Shown here: positions 1 to 8,408 of the stretch, piece by piece | How the letters are laid out: every line of letters starts with the position of its first letter | Numbering within the stretch: the stretch's first letter is position 1 | Origin: Paenibacillus assamensis DSM 18201 | GTDB lineage: Bacteria > Bacillota > Bacilli > Paenibacillales > Paenibacillaceae | Assembly: GCF_000422445.1 (NCBI RefSeq) | Contig: NZ_AULU01000020.1 | Coordinates: forward strand, 1-64,000 | Direction: 5' to 3' | DNA length: 64,000 bases | The notes under the pieces: generated by a model | Databases searched by the model: none | Told to the model about the DNA's origin: nothing | The model's input: only the letters and a program-made list of their open reading frames with translations | Position numbers and translations under genes: made by a program

Positions 1-218
1 AAGACACTTTTCGCATCCTTGATCGCTTGGTTTTTTACCGCACTTGGCAGATTAGCAAAAACGTCCTTTGTCGTCTTCTTTGTACTTTTCATTTCTTCTA
101 CCATTTCGGCTACAAGTGCATTAATGACTTGAATATATTCTTGTCCACTTCGCTTCAACATCTTGATTTGTTCTGAGGTTGGAAGTAGTTTTACTTTGAC
201 TGTCACTGTTTGACTCAT
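1..218 (-). CDS. tnpB: TnpB, IS200/IS605 RNA-guided nuclease (N-terminal part only)
   Basis: The reading frame opens with ATG at 218 and runs off the left edge, giving about 72 residues that begin MSQTVTVKVKLLPTSEQIK. This N-terminus is typical of TnpB proteins of IS200/IS605 elements. These are RuvC-type nucleases guided by an RNA made from the element's right end. The catalytic part and the guide-RNA end lie outside the window, so activity cannot be judged. The gene starts six bases after the tnpA stop, as in autonomous IS605-type elements. Confidence 0.75.
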   Translation of the reverse strand, partial: MSQTVTVKVKLLPTSEQIKMLKRSGQEYIQVINALVAEMVEEMKSTKKTTKDVFANLPSAVKNQAIKDAKSV

Positions 219-223
219 GCGTA

Positions 224-622
224 TCACCCCCTCGTCTTTTGTTGCTCTACATAACGTTTAACTATATCATTGGATACATTTCCTGCCGTAGAAACAAAGT
301 ATGATCGTGTCCAAAGACTAGGCAAATGCCGAAGATGTGGAAATTCTTCGCGTAGTTGTTTAGATGTGACGCCTTTCACTTTTGCCATAATATCAGCAGG
401 ACTTAAAGAAGGCAGAGCATTCAGAAACATGTGGGTATGATCTTTGTCGCACTCAAGGGCTACAATTTCAATACTTAGTTCCGAACATACGTCCTTCACA
501 ATCTCCTTGAATCGTTGCTCAACTTCTGACTTTAGAAATATCTTTCGCCTGTATCGTGGACAAAACACAAAATGATAGTTAAGCAAGGATACCGTTGTGG
601 ATGTTCTTCTATATTCATTCAT
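224..622 (-). CDS. tnpA: TnpA, IS200/IS605 family Y1 transposase
   Basis: A 132-residue protein of normal length for the Y1 HUH transposases that move single-stranded IS200/IS605 DNA. The metal-binding pair appears in DKDHTHMFL near residue 60, and the nucleophilic tyrosine is in the C-terminal helix VKRYVEQQ. The frame is intact. tnpB follows directly on the same strand. The subterminal hairpins expected as TnpA targets lie upstream, between about 640 and 800. The element is probably complete on its left side and potentially active. Confidence 0.9.
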   Translation of the reverse strand: MNEYRRTSTTVSLLNYHFVFCPRYRRKIFLKSEVEQRFKEIVKDVCSELSIEIVALECDKDHTHMFLNALPSLSPADIMAKVKGVTSKQLREEFPHLRHLPSLWTRSYFVSTAGNVSNDIVKRYVEQQKTRG

Positions 623-639
623 GCTAGCATTGTATCAGT

Positions 640-800
640 TTATAGATAAAACTGAAACAAAAAAAGACAAAAGTCAACAACTTTCGGATACTTAAAGCAC
701 CACAAACCTTCGGTTGAGTGGCACTCCGTATACGACCTCACTTTCATCCCATATCTAAAGAAGTGGGCTTTCCCGTTTGGGAAGGGCTGTAAAAATTACG
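640..800. repeat. Left end of the IS200/IS605 element
   Basis: This non-coding stretch upstream of tnpA contains a stem-loop (TTCCC at 770-774, loop GTTT, GGGAA at 779-783) and surrounding imperfect palindromes. IS200/IS605 elements carry subterminal hairpins instead of terminal inverted repeats. The exact outer boundary cannot be fixed without an empty-site comparison. Confidence 0.5.
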
Positions 801-868
801 TTGACGGGGCTGTATTTGTGGCTTAGTGTTATTTATTAAATCGTATATTTGCCCAATAACTTAAAAAT

Positions 869-899
869 AAAGGTGGCCGTTGTTGAACGACCACCTTTT
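869..899 (-). terminator. Terminator after the glycosyltransferase gene
   Basis: AAAGGTGG and CCACCTTT form a stem with further pairing inside. On the minus strand the stem is followed by ATTTTT. It lies 24 bases downstream of the minus-strand stop at 923. Confidence 0.7.
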
Positions 900-922
900 C
901 TTACGCTTATCTATTTCCCCGC

Positions 923-1681
923 TTATTTCCACAATCGTTGATAGGCAGGATAAAGTCTTAAATCACTGGATTGCTGCACATAATGCATATACGCCTGCTC
1001 CAGTTCTTCACGATTAACCATGTGTTGATGTCCTAACATGCTGCGAATACTATTCTTTGACATCGTTGGGCCAATTTGAAGCTTACGCAGCTTCATTTCA
1101 TCCGTCCATGGACTGAAATAGCATTTAATAACAAACGCAGGATCCGGAACATCAACAAATGGAAAGTGTGAAAAAGATTGATTCGTGGAATGTCTGCCAA
1201 CCGTATAGCCTCCATGTGTATAACGATGGATGAACCTTCCGGCTTGCGGTAATAGGAAGCCATGATGTCGCTGTTTCACGAGAGAAACTTCGGGGTTAGG
1301 TGCTGTATAACCATAGTCAGGATCATCGACTAGAAAAATAGTTCGCAAATGATACATAGCACTACCCTGCGCTTCAAGTTTTGAAAAAAATTGCTTTTTA
1401 TCTGTAAAGCAAAGAAACTCCGTCGTATTCAACACCATTTTCCAACCGTTGCACTCCGCTTCGATTTCCATCACTTCACGATCAACGAGAAAAGCGTCGA
1501 ACTCTGCTACTTTGGAATCTCGAACTTCCCAATGCGGAGCAAGCTTCTTGCATATATCAACTGAGCGGTCGGTAGAACCACGATTAATCAGAATACCATG
1601 CTCAAACAACGGGATATGATGATTTAGCCACCATGGAAGTAAATACTCTTCATTGTAAAAATGAGAAATAATCGTATTCAT
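923..1681 (-). CDS. Glycosyltransferase, GT-A fold (family 2/92-like)
   Basis: A 252-residue protein that opens with a nucleotide-sugar transferase pattern: ISHFYNEEYLLPWWLNHH, then LINRGSTDRSVDIC, close to the usual NGSTDxS of family 2 enzymes. The segment FLVDREVMEIE may supply acidic metal-binding residues. It has no membrane segment or signal peptide, so it is probably cytoplasmic and adds sugar to a surface glycan or protein. It stands alone with its own terminator and the acceptor cannot be predicted. It could instead belong to the DUF616/GT92-like groups. Confidence 0.65.
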   Translation of the reverse strand: MNTIISHFYNEEYLLPWWLNHHIPLFEHGILINRGSTDRSVDICKKLAPHWEVRDSKVAEFDAFLVDREVMEIEAECNGWKMVLNTTEFLCFTDKKQFFSKLEAQGSAMYHLRTIFLVDDPDYGYTAPNPEVSLVKQRHHGFLLPQAGRFIHRYTHGGYTVGRHSTNQSFSHFPFVDVPDPAFVIKCYFSPWTDEMKLRKLQIGPTMSKNSIRSMLGHQHMVNREELEQAYMHYVQQSSDLRLYPAYQRLWK

Positions 1682-1771
1682 GCTACGATCCCCCTTTCAT
1701 GTTTACAATATGACCGTAGCATGAAAAATGGTATCTGCTATTATCCTCGTGACATGCATCTTATCGGTTCA

Positions 1772-2956
1772 TCAAACAAACTGTATCATTTGCATAAATC
1801 TTCCCATCCGCTCCAACACTCTCTCCAAATCAACGAGCGACGTTGCGTAAGAGCAGCGGATAAAGCCCTCTCCACCAGTGCCAAATACATGTCCCGGCAC
1901 AACCGCCACTTTCGCTTCACCCAGCAACCGAAGAGCAAACTGCTCAGAGGACATACCTGTAGATACAATGGAAGGAAAGGCATAGAAAGCTCCCTCCGGC
2001 TCGTGACAGGTTAACCCGATTGCATTTAGGCCAGCTACAAACAACTTGCGGCGCTCATTGTAACTCGCCATCATTTCATCTTTGGCCGCCAAGCCATACC
2101 GCAATGATTCAAGCGCAGCAATTTGTGAAATGGTAGGAGCGCTCATGGCCGTATATTGATGGATCTTCAACATACCAGCTATTAATTCATTCGGCCCGCA
2201 TGCATAACCGACCCGCCAGCCTGTCATCGCAAATGCCTTAGAGAAGCCGCTGATGACAATGGTGCGCTCTTTCATGCCTGGCAAAGAAGCAATACTGACG
2301 TGCTTACTTCCATAAGTCAATTCTGCATAAACTTCGTCCGAGATAACAACTAAATTGTATTTGATCATAAGTTCAATAATGGGTAACCAATCTTGCTTAG
2401 TCATTACTGTTCCAGTCGGATTACACGGATAATTAATCATCAAAACCTTTGAATGCGGCGTAATCGCTGCTTCAAGTGCTTGTGCTGTCAGCTTAAACTG
2501 CTCTTCTGCAGTAGCGTGCACCTCTACAACTTTTCCTCCATGTAAATGGGTAATCGGTTCATAAGCGATATAGCATGGTGCTGGGATTAGCACTTCATCA
2601 CCGGGATTTAGCACGGTTCGCAGCGCTAGATCAACCGCTTCACTGCTCCCCACTGTCACGATAATTTCTTGCTTTGGATCATAAGATAGTGCAAAGTTGC
2701 TTGAAAAATAAGCCGAAATCTCCTCGCGCAGTTCCATTAATCCAGCATTTGAGGTATATTTCGTGTCACCTTCACGTAATGCCTGAATACATGCCTCACG
2801 TACCTTTTCCGGTGTCAGGAAATCGGGTTCACCAACCCCAAGGGAAATGGTATCCCCGCCAGTTACATTAAGATCAAAAAATGCGCGAATTCCAGATGGT
2901 CGAATATCCTTTACACGTGAGGATAAAAATTGTCCTGAGCCTTCTACTTTAAGCAT
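1772..2956 (-). CDS. PLP-dependent class I/II aminotransferase (PatA/AspC-like)
   Basis: A 394-residue fold-type I aminotransferase. The PLP lysine sits in SGFSKAFAMTGWRVGY. Other family motifs are INYPCNPTG, VISDEVYAEL and the C-terminal RCSYATS with the substrate-carboxylate arginine. The length is normal. It starts one base after the ddl stop, with a GGAG site inside ddl, so the two genes are translationally coupled. Similar enzymes act on aspartate, aromatic amino acids or N-acetyl-diaminopimelate. The ddl linkage suggests a role in wall precursor amino acids, but this is inference. Confidence 0.85.
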   Translation of the reverse strand: MLKVEGSGQFLSSRVKDIRPSGIRAFFDLNVTGGDTISLGVGEPDFLTPEKVREACIQALREGDTKYTSNAGLMELREEISAYFSSNFALSYDPKQEIIVTVGSSEAVDLALRTVLNPGDEVLIPAPCYIAYEPITHLHGGKVVEVHATAEEQFKLTAQALEAAITPHSKVLMINYPCNPTGTVMTKQDWLPIIELMIKYNLVVISDEVYAELTYGSKHVSIASLPGMKERTIVISGFSKAFAMTGWRVGYACGPNELIAGMLKIHQYTAMSAPTISQIAALESLRYGLAAKDEMMASYNERRKLFVAGLNAIGLTCHEPEGAFYAFPSIVSTGMSSEQFALRLLGEAKVAVVPGHVFGTGGEGFIRCSYATSLVDLERVLERMGRFMQMIQFV

Positions 2957-2957
2957 A

Positions 2958-3890
2958 CTACACCATCTCCCATTCCTGTTTCCGTACGTGCAGTGAGCTG
3001 GATATAATACGATCTAACAACTGTGCAAAGCTCATACCTGCTGCGGCTGCACTCTTCGGAAGGAGGCTGTTGGCGGTCATCCCCGGTAACGTGTTGATTT
3101 CCAATACATACGGTATATCCTGACGCAATATCATATCAACTCTTGCATATACTTTACACTGAAGCAGCTGATAGCTGGCAAGTGCAGCCTCTCGCACACG
3201 CTGCTCTATGAGAGGAGGAAGCTCAATCACTTTCTCCTCAGCCCCGCCATTCTCATATTTTGCTTTGTAATCGAACCACTCCGAGTGGGCAGCACGAATA
3301 CCGATAATCGGGAATACTTCACCATCGACAATCGAGCAGGTAAGCTCAGTACCTTTTATATAAGGCTCAATTAAAATGGCTTGGGCCAAGCGGAAAGCCT
3401 CTTGAACAGCTGGCAGCAGTTCCTTCTCATTATGCACAATTTGAATACCGATGCTAGATCCACCCATATTCGGTTTTACAATAATCGGATAACCTAGCGA
3501 TTCCACAGCTTGAGGATTACAGTCGTCCATCCCCTGCCAGTATAGGCCCGCAGGCGTATACACGCCTCCTGCCTTCAACAACATCTTCGACAATTGTTTA
3601 TTCATACACAGGCTGCTAGCAAGAACACCGCTCCCTGTATATGGAACGCCCAACGTTTCCAGCGCTCCTTGTACCGTGCCGTCTTCACCATATTGACCAT
3701 GCAGTGCCAATAGTGCGAGATCAATACCCGCCTGCTGTACCAATGTAATTACATCCGCTCGTTGGTCAATAACAATTGGAACTACCTCATACCGAGTGCG
3801 ATCCAAATGATTAATCATCTCTTGACCTGTCTGTAAAGAAACCTCACGTTCGGTAGAAATACCACCCATTATGACACCAATCTTCATCAT
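2958..3890 (-). CDS. ddl: D-alanine--D-alanine ligase
   Basis: A 310-residue ATP-grasp ligase that joins two D-alanines for peptidoglycan. Visible motifs are the N-terminal GVIMGGISTEREVSL, the ATP-binding PIIVKPNMGGSSIGI and the C-terminal LEINTLPGMTANSLLP. It follows the MocR gene by seven bases and uses a Shine-Dalgarno overlapping that gene's stop (TGAGGTG). The second ATG at 3887 has better spacing and may be the true start. The Y/F residue that separates D-Ala-D-Ala from D-Ala-D-Lac ligases was not resolved; nothing nearby suggests vancomycin resistance. Confidence 0.92.
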   Translation of the reverse strand: MMKIGVIMGGISTEREVSLQTGQEMINHLDRTRYEVVPIVIDQRADVITLVQQAGIDLALLALHGQYGEDGTVQGALETLGVPYTGSGVLASSLCMNKQLSKMLLKAGGVYTPAGLYWQGMDDCNPQAVESLGYPIIVKPNMGGSSIGIQIVHNEKELLPAVQEAFRLAQAILIEPYIKGTELTCSIVDGEVFPIIGIRAAHSEWFDYKAKYENGGAEEKVIELPPLIEQRVREAALASYQLLQCKVYARVDMILRQDIPYVLEINTLPGMTANSLLPKSAAAAGMSFAQLLDRIISSSLHVRKQEWEMV

Positions 3891-3896
3891 GACACC

Positions 3897-5375
3897 TCAT
3901 TTTTTTAATTGATCGCCGATAATCTGAATACCACGTTGGATATTTTCATCCGATACTCGTGAGAAACCAAGCCGCAGTGTGTTCGTCCCTTCGCCTTCTT
4001 GAATAAAAAATTTGTCTCCCGGGGTAAAAATAACGCCCTGTTCTGTGCAGGCTTCCAATAGCTCGCGTGTATTCACGCTTGACGGGAAGGTTAGAAATAA
4101 ATGCAATCCCCCGTCGCCAGACAGCTGCGCATCAGGTAGATAGGCTTCGCAGCATGCCTTGGTTAACTCGTATTTGCGCTTATATTCCATACGCGCTTTT
4201 TTTACATATTTATCGAAATTTCCATTGAGCAAGTATTGATAAAGTATCGCTTGATCAAATGTTGATGTATGAATCGTTCGTGCTCGCTTGATACTTTCTA
4301 AATTGTCGATTAGAGCCCGATCTCCCAGCACCCAACCTACTCGCAAGCCAGGGAACAGCACCTTGGAAAGACTACCAATATAGATGACTCCGTTGCCCTG
4401 TCCTGCTGTCGCAATTAATGGCGCAACATGCGCTCCCGAGTATCGCAGCTCCTCATTGAACCCATCTTCAATGACCGGAATTTGATAGCGTCTCATTAAT
4501 TTCATAACAGCGCTGCGTTTCGCAGGCGACATGACAATACCTGTAGGATTATGATAGGACGGTGTCAAATAAGCTAGGTCAAAGCTGTTTGCTTGCTTTT
4601 GCAATACAGACTCAAGCTGTTCTACATTAATACCATCACGCTCCATCGGAATGCCGGTAATGTCAAATCCATGCAGCTTCAAGTTTTTTATTGCGGTATG
4701 ATGCGTTGGATTTTCACAAATGGCTCTCCCTCGACGTCCAGAAGGTCGTAATGCGGAAAGCACAATGTCAAAGCCTTCAGTGAAGCCACTAGTAATCAGC
4801 ATTTCCTTACCGCTTGTATCGACGCCCTTGTTCTCCATATAATGCATCAGATAATCAATTAATGGTTTGTAGCCCTTGGCATAGCCATAGTTCAACAGCA
4901 CTTGCCCTTCGATTGCCATCCGATCCATAAAGGCGCGCTTTACATCTCCGAGATCAAACAATTGTTCATCTGGAGCAATGCTTGTAAAGGAGATCGTTCC
5001 TTTTTGAGCGCGAATTCCCTGCTTCATCAAATCCAATTCCACTGCTGATACAGCATAATCGTTCATTCTCGCCTTCCAATCGATCTGCCAAGCTGTAGAG
5101 CTATCGCTCTCCCCGCTACTCGTATCCAAATGACTGATCATCGCAGCTACATAACTGCCTTTGCCGGGAATGGTGTATGTAAATCCGTCATCCTCTAATC
5201 CTTCATAAGCAGCAATAACGGTATTGCGACTCACCTTAAGCATATCGCTCATTTCTCTTGTGGATGGCAGCTTCTGATCGGCTTGATAGGACCCTTTTAT
5301 AATTAAACGTTTGACGTATTCTTTTACTTGTAGCGCGACCGGACGGTCACGAACGACTTCAAAATCTTGGAACAT
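3897..5375 (-). CDS. ddlR: MocR-family regulator (GntR HTH + aminotransferase-like domain), DdlR-like
   Basis: A 492-residue protein with a GntR winged helix at residues 1-80 (QKLPSTREMSDMLKVSRNTV) and a fold-type I aminotransferase-like domain after about 110. The PLP lysine is in GSLSKVLFPGLRVGW. MocR proteins use PLP to sense an amino acid or vitamin. A MocR regulator of ddl called DdlR is known from Brevibacillus. Here the regulator is the first gene of the same operon, seven bases ahead of ddl, so the name rests on context. Alternatives are regulators of other PLP-linked pathways. Confidence 0.8.
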   Translation of the reverse strand: MFQDFEVVRDRPVALQVKEYVKRLIIKGSYQADQKLPSTREMSDMLKVSRNTVIAAYEGLEDDGFTYTIPGKGSYVAAMISHLDTSSGESDSSTAWQIDWKARMNDYAVSAVELDLMKQGIRAQKGTISFTSIAPDEQLFDLGDVKRAFMDRMAIEGQVLLNYGYAKGYKPLIDYLMHYMENKGVDTSGKEMLITSGFTEGFDIVLSALRPSGRRGRAICENPTHHTAIKNLKLHGFDITGIPMERDGINVEQLESVLQKQANSFDLAYLTPSYHNPTGIVMSPAKRSAVMKLMRRYQIPVIEDGFNEELRYSGAHVAPLIATAGQGNGVIYIGSLSKVLFPGLRVGWVLGDRALIDNLESIKRARTIHTSTFDQAILYQYLLNGNFDKYVKKARMEYKRKYELTKACCEAYLPDAQLSGDGGLHLFLTFPSSVNTRELLEACTEQGVIFTPGDKFFIQEGEGTNTLRLGFSRVSDENIQRGIQIIGDQLKK

Positions 5376-5418
5376 GCTTCATCGCCCCCATACATAATGA
5401 TGGCATACCAACGGAGAG

Positions 5419-5463
5419 AAAAAAAGAACCACCGCATTGGATTTTTCATCCGTGGGTGGTTCT
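5419..5463 (-). terminator. Terminator overlapping the end of the CHY zinc-finger gene
   Basis: On the minus strand AGAACCACC pairs with GGTGGTTCT across an A-rich loop and a long T run follows. The upstream arm overlaps the stop codon of the CHY gene. It separates that gene from the ddlR operon promoter. Confidence 0.85.
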
Positions 5464-5784
5464 GTCGCTTTCGTTCGATTCAAAATAAATCGAATAGTGC
5501 AGTGAGCAGCGCTCATTGAATGCAGCCTGGCAATAAGGACAATCGTTCGTATTCATATACTGCAGGATCGTCATCTGGCCACGACAACTTCCGCACAAAA
5601 CAGCTTTTTCGTCAAATTGTTCCTGCGGCCAAGCTTGAATGTCGTGGTCTTCATTCTCTTCGTGGCATTTGTAACATGGGTAATAGCGATTACAACAATA
5701 AAATTTGATAGCGATAATATCTTTCACTGTATGATAGTGCGTGCACCGGGTCTCACTATCTATGATTGCGCCGTAAATTTTCAT
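5446..5784 (-). CDS. CHY zinc-finger protein
   Basis: About 112 residues with paired zinc ligands: CTHYHTVKDIIAIKF, then CCNRYYPCYKCHEE, LCGSCRGQM and CPYCQAAF. This is the layout of bacterial CHY zinc-finger proteins, whose role is unknown. I place the start at ATG 5784, behind AGGGGAAG. A longer upstream frame to 5913 would run into CRISPR repeat sequence and is unlikely. The gene lies 64 bases downstream of the last, degenerate repeat of CRISPR array 1 on the same strand, with no terminator seen between, so it may be read from the array. Confidence 0.8.
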   Translation of the reverse strand: MKIYGAIIDSETRCTHYHTVKDIIAIKFYCCNRYYPCYKCHEENEDHDIQAWPQEQFDEKAVLCGSCRGQMTILQYMNTNDCPYCQAAFNERCSLHYSIYFESNESDRTTHG

Positions 5785-5847
5785 TTTTACTTCCCCTATG
5801 TCCACGGATTTGTGGACGGATTTAATCGGATACATCATTGGTTTTGT

Positions 5848-6416
5848 ATACATCCATATTAATTCTCCTAGGATGCGACTAACAGCATCCAGACAAGTAC
5901 TTGTATATCCCAAGCTGTTTCAATCCACGCATCCATGTAGGATGCGACAGAGACAATGACGACCGTTTACACCGTTCACTATAAGTTTCAATCCACGCAT
6001 CCATGTAGGATGCGACAAAAAATTTGTCTCCAGGCCAAACGGTTTGATTCGTTTCAATCCACGCATCCATGTAGGATGCGACAGAAGCAGACCACAGCGT
6101 TGCGGCTCTTATCGCAGTTTCAATCCACGCATCCATGTAGGATGCGACTTGAGCTAACGATAGGGACGTCTACTTACCTGATAAGAGTTTCAATCCACGC
6201 ATCCATGTAGGATGCGACTAATGGCGTTGCGCCATCCACGCTTGAAGTAAAAGTTTCAATCCACGCATCCATGTAGGATGCGACCCTGTATTTTTCAGGA
6301 TATATTCTTGCAGTTGGTGTTTCAATCCACGCATCCATGTAGGATGCGACTGATGGCCTGAATGACTTCGGTCGGTATAGTATCGTTTCAATCCACGCAT
6401 CCATGTAGGATGCGAC
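5848..6416 (-). CRISPR. CRISPR array 1 (8 intact repeats plus a degenerate one)
   Basis: Eight identical 32-nt repeats start at 5917, 5985, 6051, 6117, 6187, 6253, 6319 and 6385. The seven spacers are 34-38 nt. A degenerate copy at about 5848-5879, keeping TAGGATGCGAC, bounds an eighth 37-nt spacer. In the transcribed sense (minus) the repeat begins GTCGCATCC and ends GTGGATTGAAAC, with a CGCATCC/GGATGCG stem and 5-nt loop. That is the look of type I-C repeats. The decayed end is on the left, so the leader is on the right (6417 onward). None of the spacers obviously matches this window. Confidence 0.97.
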
Positions 6417-6590
6417 AGCGAAATTACAGCAATAAAAGAACATTAGTTCTTCTTTTGCTGGGAACAGTCAATCAAATAGTGCACATATCCCCAAATCAAT
6501 AGACGTGCATGCAACAAAAAAGTAAATAACTAGAAAATAATTGGTGCGAATGTCCCAAGGATTTTATGTGCACTTCACATTCGCACCAAG
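6417..6590 (-). promoter_or_regulatory. Leader of CRISPR array 1
   Basis: This is the AT-rich region next to the first, leader-proximal repeat. It aligns with the flank of array 2 over AGCGAA at the repeat side, a stem-loop (6427-6460), the block AAAAAGTAAATAACTAGAAA and an outer inverted repeat GGTGCGAAT (6543-6551) / ATTCGCACC (6579-6587). The stretch 6591-6731 between it and the cas6 stop shows nothing I can name. Confidence 0.8.
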
Positions 6591-6731
6591 CAATGATAGT
6601 TCGATCAATCAGCAAAAGTCGTGCTTCCATCATACTCTATTCCACTTTTAAATGCTATCTGGTAACTTGAACATGCATTATCTATTAACTTTTAAAGTCT
6701 ATAACCATGTATCTAAAGAACATAGTCATTT

Positions 6732-7610
6732 TTACGCAAATACAACGTCAACCTGACCGCATCCAAAAGTCGTATTACGACCAATATGAAGCGTCCGTGC
6801 AGCATTCAGCCAAGGAACAAAAGGAGTCAAATCCCCTTCTAGCGTCATTGCACCCAACATACCGCTCATATCCATCGTTTTACTACGACGATTAGAATAG
6901 CGCTGGACTTCGCTCAAGTACAAACCTGATGAAATTGTGCGAACGGCGGATGACCATTCAACTAGCTCCGAGATAGTATCTGACGATGCATGTCCTCCAT
7001 AGCGTTCGGTTACAGCTGCTACTCTTCGAGTTATATTTCGGATTACAGTAGGAAAATCGATATATTGCAGCAACTCCCCATTACGACGTATTCGCAACGG
7101 CGTTATACATTGAATCGAACAACGTGTAACATTGGATTGAGCAGATACTGTAAGCACTTCGGAGGTAGCTGCGGCTACATCTACCTCACCATTGCGCCAA
7201 ATCGGACTAAACTGCTCTCCGTGCAAAATATCGACCAGTCTAAATTTTTTTCTGCTGGCTCCGAGTTCGTAGCACCGTTCATTCGTCAAAGCCTTTACCA
7301 CATCGTTAAAGTAATCAGTTGCATTGCCCAACAGAATTAGCTTGAAAGATAACATATCCCCATGTCGGTACATGGATCGATATCTTGGAACCTCGATTAG
7401 ATAAGGATTGACGATGTCCTGATTGCCAGCGCCAAAGCGACGATTTTCAAATAAATACTTGTATGCTGCGGCTTGCTTCGATAACTTCCATCCGATTACA
7501 CCATGAAGGGTTGATCCCAGAAAAGGCGGTAATTGAACGGGATCACAACATTCCAGACGAATCATTAACGGCAAATAAGATAATGAAAATGCTAACGTTT
7601 TACTCGACAT
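6732..7610 (-). CDS. cas6: Cas6-family pre-crRNA endoribonuclease
   Basis: A 292-residue RAMP protein. The C-terminal glycine-rich loop LHIGRNTTFGCGQV matches the Cas6 pattern GKxTxFGxG, and an internal CITPLRIRRNGEL is typical of its second ferredoxin fold. Cas6 cuts repeat RNA to make crRNAs with an 8-nt 5' handle, here ATTGAAAC. It is last in the operon, nine bases after the Csm5-like gene, and faces the leader of array 1. Its presence with type I-C-like repeats is notable because true type I-C systems use Cas5d for processing. Confidence 0.85.
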   Translation of the reverse strand: MSSKTLAFSLSYLPLMIRLECCDPVQLPPFLGSTLHGVIGWKLSKQAAAYKYLFENRRFGAGNQDIVNPYLIEVPRYRSMYRHGDMLSFKLILLGNATDYFNDVVKALTNERCYELGASRKKFRLVDILHGEQFSPIWRNGEVDVAAATSEVLTVSAQSNVTRCSIQCITPLRIRRNGELLQYIDFPTVIRNITRRVAAVTERYGGHASSDTISELVEWSSAVRTISSGLYLSEVQRYSNRRSKTMDMSGMLGAMTLEGDLTPFVPWLNAARTLHIGRNTTFGCGQVDVVFA

Positions 7611-7619
7611 GAATTCAAC

Positions 7620-8408
7620 TTACTCCCATTTTATCTGTACGAGACCATGAGGCAATTTCTGTTGCTTATCGAAATAGATTGCACTCTTCTGTTCTGTATC
7701 ATTGTTATCGATATATAGACCTGATAGAATTGCCCCTTTATAACCACCGAGCAGTATGATCAATTCAGATGTACTATCGTCTTTTAATTGATATAAGCAA
7801 CCCTCTGAACGTTCCTTTACCTCTTGCAAATCAGCCCTATCTTTCGTATCTCCCATATTTAGCATACTGAACTTCAACTGCTCAACATACTGATGAAGGG
7901 TATGTGCTGTCTTCTGTTTCACACGTAACAAATACTCTTTAGGATCTTGATCACAATACACTACCCCTTGGTACTGTACACCTGCATTCAACATCTCTAC
8001 AGCAACATTTGGGAAAAATACCTCTATCTTTGCAGTCGACTCCGTATCCGTTCCAGCATGCTGCACTTTATACAAATTACGCAGTCGAATATCTTTACGA
8101 TCAACGCTAATATCATCTACCATCAACTGCGTTGGAAGAGGAGCAAACCCGCTAGCTCTAAGCGCCCCTTTCATAGAGGACCCTGGTATGTAATATTGTG
8201 CGCTTTGCGGATTGTATTTATTATAGGAACCATATTGGTAAAATGGATAGATGACATTTGCTTCCTTCATTTCTTCTTCTGAGTCAACTATGATCGCTTC
8301 AGTAGCAAAGTCCCCAGCAATACGATAGAAGCTATGTTGCTCTCGCGGGGAAAGCACTAAGCTGGAAATTGTCTGTAGTTGAAAATTATACGTTTTTAGT
8401 GATGCCAA
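7620..8408 (-). CDS. csm5: Csm5-like RAMP protein (Cas7 family) of a type III complex
   Basis: A 262-residue protein with the RAMP signature YYIPGSSMKGALRASGF near residue 75, as in Csm5 and other Cas7-like subunits. Csm5 caps the 3' end of the crRNA in type III-A effectors. It is shorter than many Csm5 proteins. Its frame overlaps the end of the Csm4-like gene by 23 bases, so the two are coupled. The Csm5 call comes from operon position and motif; it could be another Cas7 paralogue. Confidence 0.65.
   Translation of the reverse strand: MASLKTYNFQLQTISSLVLSPREQHSFYRIAGDFATEAIIVDSEEEMKEANVIYPFYQYGSYNKYNPQSAQYYIPGSSMKGALRASGFAPLPTQLMVDDISVDRKDIRLRNLYKVQHAGTDTESTAKIEVFFPNVAVEMLNAGVQYQGVVYCDQDPKEYLLRVKQKTAHTLHQYVEQLKFSMLNMGDTKDRADLQEVKERSEGCLYQLKDDSTSELIILLGGYKGAILSGLYIDNNDTEQKSAIYFDKQQKLPHGLVQIKWE

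Noticed and set aside
5785-5913. Longer N-terminus for the CHY zinc-finger protein
   Set aside because: It would translate the degenerate CRISPR repeat; a strong site in front of 5784 is a better start.
5879-6443. Open frames on both strands across CRISPR array 1, with repeats of about 22 residues
   Set aside because: They are translations of the 32-nt repeats and spacers; there are no ribosome sites and no coding logic.
6600-6731. An additional small cas gene between array 1 and cas6
   Set aside because: The stretch has no frame of useful length with a ribosome site.
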